Shown here one piece after another: positions 18,756 through 27,458 of a stretch of DNA of 64,000 nucleotides. The translations under genes were made by a program, and so were the position numbers. Each line of letters starts with the position of its first letter. The first letter of the stretch is position 1. This stretch comes from an uncultured Aliiroseovarius sp. GTDB taxonomy: Bacteria; Pseudomonadota; Alphaproteobacteria; Rhodobacterales; Rhodobacteraceae. The stretch covers positions 62,001-126,000 of the forward strand of contig NZ_CANMFT010000008.1 of the NCBI RefSeq assembly GCF_947497285.1, written 5' to 3'. The notes beneath the pieces are model-generated. The model was not told where the DNA came from. It searched no databases and was given only the letters and a program-made list of their open reading frames with translations.

Positions 18756-20119
18756 GATGTTCCCTCCGGTGCCACATTATTCAACAGGATTGGTAGGGCC
18801 GCGATGCATTTTTCAGTCGCTCCGGCATGCGTCTGCAAGAAATCGCGTGTGGCGTTGGTGAACTTCAGCGCATCCCAACGGTCGGCAAGAAAATCGAGGG
18901 TGAAGGTCTCCAACTCTTCTATTGTTTCGCATTGCGTCAGAACACCAGCTTCGATCGCTTCCACCGATGGATATTCGATGTTCCAGGTATAGGGGCCCAC
19001 GACCACTGGTTTGCCCAGCAGCAGCGGCTCAATCACATTGTGGGATCCGCGCGGATGGAAGCTTCTGCCAACCACAACCATATCTGATAGGGCAAGATAG
19101 AAGAACATTTCACCAAGTGAGTTGCCGACAATCACTTCGATATCGTCAAGCGTCAGATTTTCTTTCTCTGAAAGGTCTGCATCCAGCCAATCGCTGCGCG
19201 CACAGGCCCGCAGGCCATAGCTATTCAAACTTTGGGTCAGTCCAGAAAAACGCTCGGGTTCGCGCGGGACATAGATGAAAAGAGGTTTGGTTTCAGTATC
19301 CTCAACGCGCTCCAGCATATGTTTCATATAGCTGAAGTGAAGATCCTCTTCTTCCGCGACCGCGCTGGTCAGTGCAATGACTTTGCGATTGGCAAATCCG
19401 GCCGACGCCTTAAGCTCATTGGCTGCTGCCAGATGATGTTTTGGCACGGGTTGGTCAAAACGAAGCTCGCCGGTGACGGCGATGTTCTTGATGCCCACTG
19501 CATGAAAGCGATCCTTGTGAAGGCTCGATTTCACCATCATGCCAGAAAGCTCACGCATGACGCCGGAACGTATGCCAAAAAGCTTTCGGTCCAATTCAAC
19601 GCTCCGGCTTGAAAACAGGCCATTGCATAGAAAAAGAGGCACCCTCCGCCTGCGGCTTGCTGAAATCATGCGTGGCCAGATGTCGGCCTCGACGATAAGC
19701 CCGTATTTCGGGGCAAAAGCTTTAAAAAACCGTGAGAACACCCAATCGAACTCGAAGGGTACATAAACAGCTTTCAACCGTCCCGTTGCCATATCTTCTG
19801 CAAACAGTGACTGGGACGTGCGCCGCCCTGCAGGAGTGAAGTGGGTAATGATCACCCTTTCCCCCTGTGCAAGCAGCGCCCGGACTAGGGGTGCTACAGC
19901 AATGGTCTCGCCCATAGATACGGCATGAATCCAAACTGATGAGGACATGCCGAGATCCTGATATGAACCAAAACGCTCGGCCAGATGCTCTCTATATTCC
20001 CGGTCCTTGCGGCCGCGCAGGAACAAATATCCAAGAGCAAATGGAAATAACAGAACCCAGATCAAGGTGTATAATATATGAGTGAGATACAGCTTAATTG
20101 CGGGTCTTGATTTTTTCAT
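18752..20119 (-). CDS. 3-deoxy-D-manno-octulosonate (Kdo) transferase family protein (WaaA/KdtA-like)
   Basis: 455 residues of the GT30 family, longer than typical WaaA (about 425). An N-terminal membrane anchor (LYLTHILYTLIWVLLFPFALG) is followed by the first GT-B domain (WIHAVSMGETIAVAPLVRAL, close to the WaaA signature HAxSVGE), VEADIWPRMI, and the nucleotide-binding half with SLGEMFFYLALSDMVVVG, and GSHNVIEPLLLGKPVVVGP. Here MGE stands for VGE. First gene of a three-gene operon with the HAD and cytidylyltransferase genes. It is probably a second, island-borne transferase that puts a CMP-linked acidic sugar on a lipid or glycan, not the housekeeping WaaA. Confidence 0.8.
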   Translation of the reverse strand: MKKSRPAIKLYLTHILYTLIWVLLFPFALGYLFLRGRKDREYREHLAERFGSYQDLGMSSSVWIHAVSMGETIAVAPLVRALLAQGERVIITHFTPAGRRTSQSLFAEDMATGRLKAVYVPFEFDWVFSRFFKAFAPKYGLIVEADIWPRMISASRRRRVPLFLCNGLFSSRSVELDRKLFGIRSGVMRELSGMMVKSSLHKDRFHAVGIKNIAVTGELRFDQPVPKHHLAAANELKASAGFANRKVIALTSAVAEEEDLHFSYMKHMLERVEDTETKPLFIYVPREPERFSGLTQSLNSYGLRACARSDWLDADLSEKENLTLDDIEVIVGNSLGEMFFYLALSDMVVVGRSFHPRGSHNVIEPLLLGKPVVVGPYTWNIEYPSVEAIEAGVLTQCETIEELETFTLDFLADRWDALKFTNATRDFLQTHAGATEKCIAALPILLNNVAPEGTS

Positions 20120-20393
20120 CTTATGGATTTGCCAGCCTCGTTTAACATAGGGCCGTGAAGGATTGTTGGCTCATTATCAGGTTTTTTTCGTTGCGGACAG
20201 TCGAGAAATCAAGTCCTCCACTATTGATCAAGCGGGGATTCATTCCCGCGATGAAGGATCCCAACAACAAGCCAATATAAGTTTGGGACGAAACACTCTC
20301 TCTTCTTGGCAGGCAGCTGGATGCGGTTTTGGCTTTGTTGGGCCGGATGCAGGAAAAATTGCAAGTCTATCCTGAAGCACAACGCAACGAGAT
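20120..20393. other. Upstream region of the sugar operon, no gene recognised
   Basis: 274 bases. It should contain the promoter of the minus-strand sugar operon. A short hairpin GCGGG / CCCGC lies at 20232-20249. A plus-strand open frame from about 20281 (LLGRQLDAVLALLGRMQEKL) looks amphipathic but has no start codon, so I take it as a possible gene fragment only. Confidence 0.35.
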
Positions 20394-20765
20394 TCATTTG
20401 ATCATTAACGTTTTCGACGGCCGCACGGGAGTAGTGAGGACGTCCGGATCAATCTCTGCTTCCATCTGAGCAATGACCGCCTCGATATCCTCGAACTCGC
20501 CATTCGAATCCAAACGAGTGAGCATCCATACAAGCCCGCAGAGTTGTCGATTTACCGATGGATCCAGCACATAGGGGCCCATTGGAAGGTTTGTGCTTAG
20601 GCTCCACTCACGGCGGCAAAGGACAGCAATGCTTTCCTTGCCACGCAACCCCGCCACGACAATGCGGATCTTCTCTTCCGATGAATAGGTTTGCCGCGTT
20701 TTGCGGCGGCTATTCTTGACCACCTTGTCGGCAGCGTCTTTCGATGTGGCAGGCTTCCTCGTCAT
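20394..20765 (-). pseudogene. IS3-family OrfA N-terminal fragment fused to unrelated sequence
   Basis: The first 53 residues (MTRKPATSKDAADKVVKNSR, RKTRQTYSSEEKIRIVVAGL, RGKESIAVLCRRE) match the N-terminus of an IS3-family OrfA. They stop exactly where the helix-turn-helix should continue (LCRREGI...YYRWSK). The remaining 70 residues (from WSLSTNLPMG to RPSKTLMIK) belong to something I do not recognise; they look protein-like (DIEAVIAQMEAEIDPDVL). A truncated IS end that created a chimeric open frame. Confidence 0.65.
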
Positions 20766-20866
20766 CTCGATCTCCTAATCGTTAAGATGAACAAGAAATC
20801 CTGCCTTATTTGATCCTCCCCCACTGAAATGGTCCTCCGCTATGTTTAGGAAAACGGAGCAAACAC

Positions 20867-21145
20867 ATGGCCAACAAGCGACCAAAGCCGGAAGAGACTG
20901 TCACGAAGCTACGGCAGGTTGAGGTTCTGACGGGGCAAGGGGTGCCACGTCTGGATGCGATCCGGCAGATTGGTGTGACTGAACAAACGTATTACCGCTG
21001 GAAGAAGAAGTACGGTGGAATGGGCACGGACCAATTGAAGGAACTGAAGCGCCTGCAGAAAGAGAATGAGCGATTACGCAAGGCTGTTTCTGATCTAACG
21101 CTGGACAAGCTTATCTTGGCGGAGGCTGCAAAGGGAAACTTCTAA
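20867..21145 (+). CDS. IS3-family transposase OrfA
   Basis: 92 residues, complete. HTH DNA-binding protein: VTKLRQVEVLTGQGV, IGVTEQTYYRWKKKYGG is the recognition helix region, then a leucine-rich coiled coil (QLKELKRLQKENERLRKAV) and the IS407/IS51-type ending LDKLILAEAAKGNF. In active elements the overlapping OrfB is made by -1 frameshifting. Here OrfB is cut short, so the element cannot transpose by itself. Confidence 0.88.
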   Translation: MANKRPKPEETVTKLRQVEVLTGQGVPRLDAIRQIGVTEQTYYRWKKKYGGMGTDQLKELKRLQKENERLRKAVSDLTLDKLILAEAAKGNF

Positions 21146-21402
21146 GCCCCGCTCGTCGCCGTGCTTGCATTGATCGTGTTCGTGCTGAGCTGAATGTCTC
21201 GGAATGCCGCGCTTGTCGCGTTCTGAGACAACACCGATCCACGCAGCGCAAATTGCCCACCGGTCGCCCGGATGAAGACAGGTTGGTGGCGGACATGATC
21301 GAGCTGACCCGGCAAAATGGCCGATACGGTTATCGTCGGATCGCCGCTTTGCTGAGAGATGCTGGCTGGCATGTAAACGAAAAACGGGTCGAAAGGCGAT
21401 GA
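21145..21402 (+). pseudogene. IS3-family transposase OrfB, 5' fragment
   Basis: In the -1 frame relative to OrfA. The translation includes VRAELNVSECRACRVLRQHR, STQRKLPTGRPDEDRLVADM and YGYRRIAALLRDAGWHVNEK, the N-terminal region of IS3 OrfB. It ends at VERR followed by TGA at 21400-21402, before the integrase (DDE) core. The switch to hsdR sequence occurs at about 21395. Confidence 0.8.
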
Positions 21403-21817
21403 GGAAGACGCAGACGAAAATGCCGCCAAGAAAAAAGCGGTGCTGGACATTCTTGGTTCCGAGGCAAGACTGCGCAGCAAACGCGACCTCATCGAGGAAT
21501 TCATAGAGTCCTACATGCCGCAGATGCGATCTGTTGATGAAACCAGAGATACCTTTAATGACTACTGGGAGCGCAAGCGATCCGAGGCTTTTGAAAGGAT
21601 CTGTCGAGAGGAAGACCTGGATGCGGAGGCATTCAGCGCACTCATTGAGGCCTACCAGTTCTCCGATAAGGAGCCCTTGTCCGATGATGTCATGAGCATA
21701 GTGAAGACACCCCCGAGCATTCTAAAGCGCAAGAGTATTGCCCGCAGAATTGTCGACAAAATGGTGAGCCACTTGGTAACCTTCAATGAGCAGATGGGTG
21801 ATATCGGCGACGCTTAG
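21398..21817 (+). pseudogene. Type I restriction endonuclease subunit R (HsdR), C-terminal fragment
   Basis: About 139 codons in one frame beginning DEEDADENAAKKKAVLDILG, then RSKRDLIEEFIESYMP and KRKSIARRIVDKMVSHLVTF. This is the C-terminal helical domain that docks HsdR on the methylase core. The nuclease and helicase domains are absent; the IS3 remnant abuts it directly. No hsdM or hsdS is present in the window, so this is the scar of a deleted type I restriction system. A GTG at 21440 could still initiate a short product. Confidence 0.8.
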
Positions 21818-21859
21818 GCTACTTTGAGTTATTAACAACTGAACATTATTGAGGTTACT

Positions 21860-24706
21860 TTGCAGGAAGACAAATTCAGAAAGTGGTTATCCGAGGGCGG
21901 TGCGAATACCGAAAAGGGCCTCGACACTCGCATTTACGCGGTCAAGACAATCGAACGACAATTAGGCGCATTGGGATTTGATTGGCAGGATCTCGATCAA
22001 GCCTGGAAAGACGGTGGCTTTGATCAAATACGCGACCGCCTTAACCGGATCCGAGAAGATGCAAAGTCCGGCGGTGAGGACTTTCGAATTCTCTTTCCAA
22101 AATCCGAAAAGCCGCTTGGCCGTCTCTCAAGTTGGCGGAGCTGGTTGGCGCAATATGGCCGCTATCTGGCCGGCGATCCTCCTGGGCAGGCGCGCGATGC
22201 CGACCGGATCAGGCTATATGTTCTGGAACACTACATCGAGACTGCACGCGAACGCGGCGACGTCGCTGTCGACATCCTCGTGCGCGACGTGAATGAAGCT
22301 CTGGGCCTCTATCAAGCCTGGCCGAACATCTGTCAGGCTATTTCTGGCCCGATCTTTCAGGAAATTGCAGAGGTGACGGAGCCAGAGCGAATCGGAGCAA
22401 ATCAAAGTTCCGCCACGGTTTTCCGGTTTCATTTGAACGACGCCATGATTAACCGCGCAGTTCTTGAACAAATGCGAACCGTTTTCCTCAAAGAATGCCC
22501 AGACTTTCGAAAGTTTTCGGATCCCGGCGGCGGCTGGGCGAAGCGTGAAGGCGACTACAAGGTCGCTGCTTCCAAAAAGGTTCAGCAAGCAAGGCGTCAA
22601 AGCACCGAGGAAATAGAATTCGGTCAACAAGTATACGAAATCTTGAAAAACGCAGCACCTGACGGACCTTTAGTGCGGTGGCAGACGGAGGACTCAGTCA
22701 GAAAAATCGACAATGACCTGCTTGCCGATCTTTACTCTGCGGTCGGGAGGCTGGTCCGTTCGGAAGAACCCATCGATCTCGCCCTTGCTGAGGCTTTCCG
22801 CGAGCTCGAGCAGTTGCGTGCACGAGGCGCAACCACCCTGACCTTCGGCGAGCGGATCAATGTCCTTACATCAGCCGCCGCTATGGCGCGACCCAGTGAA
22901 GTTGCGCCGTTCAAGATCACGGCGATCAATGGTGCATGGAAAGCGCTCACCGGCGCACCACTTTTCGTCGAATCCAAGTTCGACGCAATGCGAGACTATG
23001 CACGGCTGAAGTCCGGCTTTGAAGAGATGCTTGCCGTAATGCGAGACGACTGGGGTTGGGAACCCCAAAACTGGCTCGACGTTCAGGGGTTTTTATGGAT
23101 CGCGATGGAAGGTGGATCGGAGTTCAATGCAATGCCTAAAGAAGTGAGTAATCCGGAGCCGGCCGCGCACCATTCCCCCGCCCCGACGAACCTGATCCTT
23201 TACGGACCACCAGGCACCGGCAAGACCTATGCGACGGCCGGGGAAGCCTTGAAGCTTTGCGGAGAAATCGTTCAGGAAGGCCGCGCTCAGGTCATGGCGG
23301 CTTACGCACGCCTCTGCGCAGAAAAGCGGATCGAATTCGTCACTTTCCACCAATCGATGTCATACGAGGATTTTGTCGAAGGGCGACAACCGATGACTGA
23401 CGAGGCGGGCGACGACAGCAACGGGACAGGGTTCCGACTGGAAACGGTGCCAGGCATCTTCCGCCGAATTGTCCGTCGCGCAGAGGCGAGTAAGGGGGGC
23501 ACCCGGGACGACCACAGGATCACTCTGCAAGGGCGCCAAGTATTCAAGATGTCCCTTGGTGAGGCTGCCAACCCCGATGGCGCACATCTTTTCGATGATG
23601 CAATCGAAGGCGGCTATGCGATATTCGGGTTTGAGGACATCGATTGGTCGGACCCAAAATTCTCTGACCCGAATGAGATCTTGGCTGCTTGTCGGCAATT
23701 CGGCGAACACGAAGGGCCTGTGACGCGGCAGTCCGGGCAAGTCAAATTGACAGACGCCTTTCGCAACAAGTTGAAGGTCGGCGACATCATCATTGTGTCC
23801 AAGGGCAACAAGCTGTTTCGAGCCATTGGAGAAGTCACCGGCGAGTATGAACGGCATGGACGGGAAGAAGGCGATTATGGGCATCGTCGCGCGGTGCGCT
23901 GGCTATGGATCGATGATGCAGGAGTTGCGGCCGAAGAGATCTATAAAGCCAATTTTATTCAACCGACAATCTACAGATTGAAGCGCGACTTTCTCAACAT
24001 CCCGGCACTTGAGCGCTATGCAAACAGTCAATTGGAAAATGGTGACAGCGATCCTGAGCAATTCGTTCTGATCATCGACGAGATCAACCGGGCGAATATC
24101 TCCAAAGTTTTCGGCGAGCTCATCACACTCCTGGAACCCGACAAACGCCTTGGTCAACCAAACCAGATCAAAGTGCGCCTGCCCTATTCTGGCGATGATT
24201 TCGGCGTGCCGTCCAACCTGCACATCCTTGGCACCATGAACACCGCCGACCGGTCTATCGCGCTATTGGATACGGCATTACGGCGGAGGTTCGAGTTCCG
24301 TGAGCTAATGCCGGAGCCGGTTTTTCTTGCCGATGCGGCACAGCAATGCGGCATTGACCTTACTCGCTTGTTGCAAGCCCTCAACGACCGGATCGAATAC
24401 CTTTACGACCGCGAACACCAGATCGGCCATGCTTATTTCATCCAATGCAAAACCAAGGCGGCTGTTGACGCGGTCATGCGCGACCGGATCATCCCGCTGT
24501 TGGCAGAATATTTCTTCGAGGATTGGGCCAAGGTTGCAGCGGTTCTGGGCGATGCAGACTCAGCAGATGGTGAGATCAACGGTGGTTTCCTGAAACGCAC
24601 GCGCCTGAAGGCCCCTCCGGGTATGGAAGACGATGAAGACGCAGTGCGGTTTCGCTGGTCCGTCCGTTCAGGGCCGTTCTCCTATGATAAACTGCTAAGC
24701 GCGTGA
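21860..24706 (+). CDS. mcrB: McrB-like AAA+ GTPase/ATPase of a modification-dependent restriction system
   Basis: 948 residues. A long N-terminal region (to about residue 430) should recognise DNA, but I cannot place it in a named reader family. The AAA+ motor has Walker A LYGPPGTGKTYA (about 448), FHQSMSYEDFVEG just after it, Walker B VLIIDEINRANISKVFGEL (about 735), sensor GTMNTADRS (about 790) and the ALRRRFEFRE arginine region. Between Walker A and B lies an inserted beta-rich segment (VGDIIIVSKGNKLFRAIGEV). TTG start with GAGG before it; the stop overlaps mcrC. Intact, in contrast to its neighbours. Confidence 0.88.
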   Translation: MQEDKFRKWLSEGGANTEKGLDTRIYAVKTIERQLGALGFDWQDLDQAWKDGGFDQIRDRLNRIREDAKSGGEDFRILFPKSEKPLGRLSSWRSWLAQYGRYLAGDPPGQARDADRIRLYVLEHYIETARERGDVAVDILVRDVNEALGLYQAWPNICQAISGPIFQEIAEVTEPERIGANQSSATVFRFHLNDAMINRAVLEQMRTVFLKECPDFRKFSDPGGGWAKREGDYKVAASKKVQQARRQSTEEIEFGQQVYEILKNAAPDGPLVRWQTEDSVRKIDNDLLADLYSAVGRLVRSEEPIDLALAEAFRELEQLRARGATTLTFGERINVLTSAAAMARPSEVAPFKITAINGAWKALTGAPLFVESKFDAMRDYARLKSGFEEMLAVMRDDWGWEPQNWLDVQGFLWIAMEGGSEFNAMPKEVSNPEPAAHHSPAPTNLILYGPPGTGKTYATAGEALKLCGEIVQEGRAQVMAAYARLCAEKRIEFVTFHQSMSYEDFVEGRQPMTDEAGDDSNGTGFRLETVPGIFRRIVRRAEASKGGTRDDHRITLQGRQVFKMSLGEAANPDGAHLFDDAIEGGYAIFGFEDIDWSDPKFSDPNEILAACRQFGEHEGPVTRQSGQVKLTDAFRNKLKVGDIIIVSKGNKLFRAIGEVTGEYERHGREEGDYGHRRAVRWLWIDDAGVAAEEIYKANFIQPTIYRLKRDFLNIPALERYANSQLENGDSDPEQFVLIIDEINRANISKVFGELITLLEPDKRLGQPNQIKVRLPYSGDDFGVPSNLHILGTMNTADRSIALLDTALRRRFEFRELMPEPVFLADAAQQCGIDLTRLLQALNDRIEYLYDREHQIGHAYFIQCKTKAAVDAVMRDRIIPLLAEYFFEDWAKVAAVLGDADSADGEINGGFLKRTRLKAPPGMEDDEDAVRFRWSVRSGPFSYDKLLSA

Positions 24707-26010
24707 TCCGCCGCACCATCCTTGAATGGCAACGCCTTCCTTACGGCGATGGGCCGGATCAGATCCCTGCGGGGGCTGCGTCCGGCCTTGCCGTCGCCGC
24801 TGCGGCGTCAAGTTTTGCTGGCCGCGGTGGCGACGGCGTGCTGGAGCATGGACGCAAATCGTTACGCGCGCGTGGGATTGTGGGCGTTCTGGCGACGCCT
24901 GACGCACAGCTGGAGATCCTGCCGAAGATCGACGCCCCGGGAGAGAACGATGCGGCAAGCGACACTGTCTTGCGCCATCGTCTTGTGCACATGCTCGGGG
25001 TTGCTCTCAACCTGCGCATTGACGAGGCGGGTATCGCGCGACTCGGTCTGCAAAGTGATAGTTTACTCGAAATCCTTATCCGCCTGTTCTCCACTCGTTT
25101 GCTGAACACGGTTCGCAATGGCATGCCTCGCCAATATCTGGCTCGGTCCGACGACCTCCCGGCCCTGCGGGGGCGGCTGAACACGACGCGGCAGTTCTCG
25201 GTTCTTGCGACGCATCCGGAGCGTCTTGCCTGCGACTTCGATGAATTGTCGGCTGACATCCCGCTGAACCAGGTAATGAAGGCCACCGTTACGCACCTGT
25301 CGCGGCTGGCACGAGCCAGCGACAACCAGCGCATCCTGAGGGAACTGGCCTTTGCTTATGCAGGCATTTCGAACCTGACGTTGGCCGAGTTGAATTGGGA
25401 CGGGATCACTCTTGATCGGACCAACCAGCGGTGGGGCGACCTACTGTCGCTCGCCAGGCTTTTGCTGGGTGGACGCTATCAGAAAACCAGCAGCGGGCGA
25501 ACGGGAGGCCACGCCCTCTTGTTCGAGATGAACTTGCTTTTCGAAGAGTATGTCGCGCGGCTACTGAAAAACGCGCTGGCGGGCACAGAATTGCGCGTGT
25601 CAACGCAGGGTGGTCACCGATCGTGCCTCTATGACGGGGACGTAGGACGATTCAGAACAAAGCCGGACATCATCATCCGGCGCAGCAGCGAGATCGCAAT
25701 GATCATCGACACAAAGTGGAAACGGATGACGCCCAGGATCGACGATCCCAAGCAGGGCGTAAGCCAAGGCGACGTCTATCAGTTGATGGCATACAGCCAA
25801 CTCTATGGTTGCCAGCAGACCATGCTGCTTTATCCGCACCATACCGGTCTCGGGGACGAACCTGAAAACCGTGGTTATTCTATTGCTGAGCAGGACAGCC
25901 CAAATACTCTGACGCTGTCGACGATTGATGTGACAGCACCGGCTGTAAGTTGTGCTCAGGCATTGCGTAGGCTGGTGGGCACAAGGCTTTTGTCGACTGC
26001 TTCCCTTTGA
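24703..26010 (+). CDS. mcrC: McrC-like nuclease subunit
   Basis: 435 residues. McrC partners McrB: an N-terminal domain that stimulates McrB nucleotide hydrolysis and a C-terminal PD-(D/E)xK nuclease. Visible here are GIVGVLATPDAQLEILPKID in the N-terminal part and, near residues 320-340, KPDIIIRR and MIIDTKWKRM, which supply the Asp and DxK catalytic triad, followed by VYQLMAYSQLYGC. GTG start, 4-nt overlap with mcrB (GTGA). Last gene of the island; the tRNA repeat begins 170 bases later. Confidence 0.9.
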   Translation: MIRRTILEWQRLPYGDGPDQIPAGAASGLAVAAAASSFAGRGGDGVLEHGRKSLRARGIVGVLATPDAQLEILPKIDAPGENDAASDTVLRHRLVHMLGVALNLRIDEAGIARLGLQSDSLLEILIRLFSTRLLNTVRNGMPRQYLARSDDLPALRGRLNTTRQFSVLATHPERLACDFDELSADIPLNQVMKATVTHLSRLARASDNQRILRELAFAYAGISNLTLAELNWDGITLDRTNQRWGDLLSLARLLLGGRYQKTSSGRTGGHALLFEMNLLFEEYVARLLKNALAGTELRVSTQGGHRSCLYDGDVGRFRTKPDIIIRRSSEIAMIIDTKWKRMTPRIDDPKQGVSQGDVYQLMAYSQLYGCQQTMLLYPHHTGLGDEPENRGYSIAEQDSPNTLTLSTIDVTAPAVSCAQALRRLVGTRLLSTASL

Positions 26011-26180
26011 GTGGTCTACGGACCGTCAGGCTATACTGAACTCCAGGACTGGCACCAACGGAGCAACTGTGACACTTTTCTGTGACACCCCTGCCCGCTT
26101 TCGATGCCGATTTCGCGCATTTTTTGGCGTCATAGACCCTTTTTTTACTAGTCTCTCAATACCCGCCACACGTTCAAAAA
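26011..26180. other. Right end of the island, no gene
   Basis: 170 bases between mcrC and the tRNA 3' repeat, with short T-rich runs (CCTTTTTTTAC near 26138-26148). Nothing coding is visible. Confidence 0.35.
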
Positions 26181-26245
26181 CGGTCTCGAAAACCGTTGAG
26201 CCTTCACGGGTTCCCAGGGTTCGAATCCCTGTCTCTCCGCCACTT
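26181..26245 (+). repeat. attR-type repeat: displaced 3' half of a tRNA-Ser
   Basis: Anticodon arm (ACGGT CTCGAAA ACCGT), a variable arm that folds (GAGCC with GGTTC), T arm and acceptor 3' strand ending CCGCCA at 26242. The 5' half (acceptor 5' strand and D arm) is missing, so it cannot be a working tRNA. Identical to 15213-15277 except for 14 bases in the variable arm. Confidence 0.9.
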
Positions 26246-26425
26246 TTCCCTTGGAAAACATGGCAATCCGGGCCGTCTGGGCTGACAGGCGGGGGCGCTT
26301 GCAGCGACTGGGCGCGCCGCGCTGGGGCGGTCTAGCTTGTGTCATTCCAAACCCTTGGCAATCCGAGCTTTCGTTATGGGATCAGATAGGTATCCTGTAG
26401 CGATATCTGCGGAAAGGGATTGAGC

Positions 26426-27415
26426 ATGGGGCTATTGCAAGACGGAAAATGGGTCGACCAGTGGTATGACACGTCACAAACCGGCGGTCGGTTCAAACGA
26501 AAAGCCCCACAGTTCCGCAATTGGATCACGCCGGATGGATCCGCCGGGCCCAGTGGCCGCAGCGGGTTCACGGCGCAACCGGACCGCTATCATCTTTATG
26601 TGTCGCTGGCGTGCCCCTGGGCGCACCGAACACTGATCTTTCGCGCCTTGAAGGGGCTTGAGGACATGATCTCGGTGTCTGTGGTTCACTGGCTGATGGC
26701 AGAGCATGGATGGACCTTCGACACCTGCGACGGCACCATTCCCGACACGGTGAACAATGCGCGCTATATGCACCAGATTTACACGACCGCTCAGCCTGAC
26801 TATTCCGGGCGCGTGACGGTGCCGGTTTTGTGGGACAGGCAGACAGGCACCATCGTGTCCAACGAAAGCTCCGAGATCATCCGCATGTTCAATACCGCCT
26901 TTGATGCGGTGGGCGCACAGCCGGGCGACTTCTACCCCGTCGCCTTGCGCCCCGAGATTGACGCCCTGAACGACCGCATCTACTCCACCGTGAACAACGG
27001 CGTCTACAAGGCCGGTTTCGCCACCACGCAAGAGGCCTATGAAGAGGCCATCGCCCCACTTTTCGAAACACTTGACTGGCTCGAAGCCCGATTGGATCGG
27101 CAGCGGTATCTGACCGGGTCCGCCCCCACCGAAGCGGATTGGCGGTTGTTTACCACCTTGCTTCGCTTTGATCCGGTCTATGTCGGGCACTTCAAATGCA
27201 ACATCCGAAGGATTGCCGATTACCCCAATCTATCGGCCTATCTGCGCGATCTGTATCAGCAGCCGCGCATCGCTGAGACCGTCAATATGGAGCATATCAA
27301 AGCCCATTATTACGCAAGCCACGCGACGATCAATCCCAGTGGCGTGGTGCCTGTTGGGCCGGAGCAGGACCTGCACGCACCGCATGACCGGGCGCGATTT
27401 GACGGGGCGACTTAA
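26426..27415 (+). CDS. yqjG: Glutathionyl-hydroquinone reductase / Xi-class glutathione S-transferase
   Basis: About 329 residues. The CPWAHR motif (SLACPWAHRTLIFRALKG) with its catalytic cysteine defines the Xi class, which reduces glutathionyl-hydroquinones. FVSN-type glutathione contacts appear in VLWDRQTGTIVSNESSEIIR, and GSAPTEADWRLFTTLLRFDPVYVGHFKCN is the helical-domain signature. The ATG at 26426 follows GGAAAGGG. First gene beyond the island; native flank. Confidence 0.9.
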   Translation: MGLLQDGKWVDQWYDTSQTGGRFKRKAPQFRNWITPDGSAGPSGRSGFTAQPDRYHLYVSLACPWAHRTLIFRALKGLEDMISVSVVHWLMAEHGWTFDTCDGTIPDTVNNARYMHQIYTTAQPDYSGRVTVPVLWDRQTGTIVSNESSEIIRMFNTAFDAVGAQPGDFYPVALRPEIDALNDRIYSTVNNGVYKAGFATTQEAYEEAIAPLFETLDWLEARLDRQRYLTGSAPTEADWRLFTTLLRFDPVYVGHFKCNIRRIADYPNLSAYLRDLYQQPRIAETVNMEHIKAHYYASHATINPSGVVPVGPEQDLHAPHDRARFDGAT

Positions 27416-27458
27416 GCGCGGCAGCTCTGCCCTGTCAGACTTGGCCCAACTGTCGTGA

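Larger units (their letters stand above)
20816..21402 (+). mobile_element. Truncated IS3-family element
   Basis: Contains a full OrfA and the first third of OrfB, then stops abruptly where hsdR sequence begins (about 21395). The left end lies in the sequence before OrfA, starting near the CCCCCACTGAAATGGTCC stretch. No right end was found, so it is a one-sided remnant. Confidence 0.75.
15275..26245. mobile_element. Degraded genomic island integrated in tRNA-Ser
   Basis: About 11 kb bounded on the left by an intact tRNA-Ser and on the right by a displaced 3' half of a tRNA-Ser. Contents look foreign and patchy: a phage head gene remnant, pieces of at least three IS elements, a sugar-transfer operon visibly richer in A and T than its surroundings, the end of hsdR, and mcrBC. 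Genes on both flanks are core-like. No tyrosine integrase, excisionase or relaxase gene is recognisable, so the element is probably immobile. The missing integrase was most likely lost in one of the IS-associated deletions. Confidence 0.85.

Noticed and set aside
26181-26245. A second tRNA-Ser gene
   Set aside because: The acceptor 5' strand and D arm are absent upstream, so it is only a displaced 3' half.
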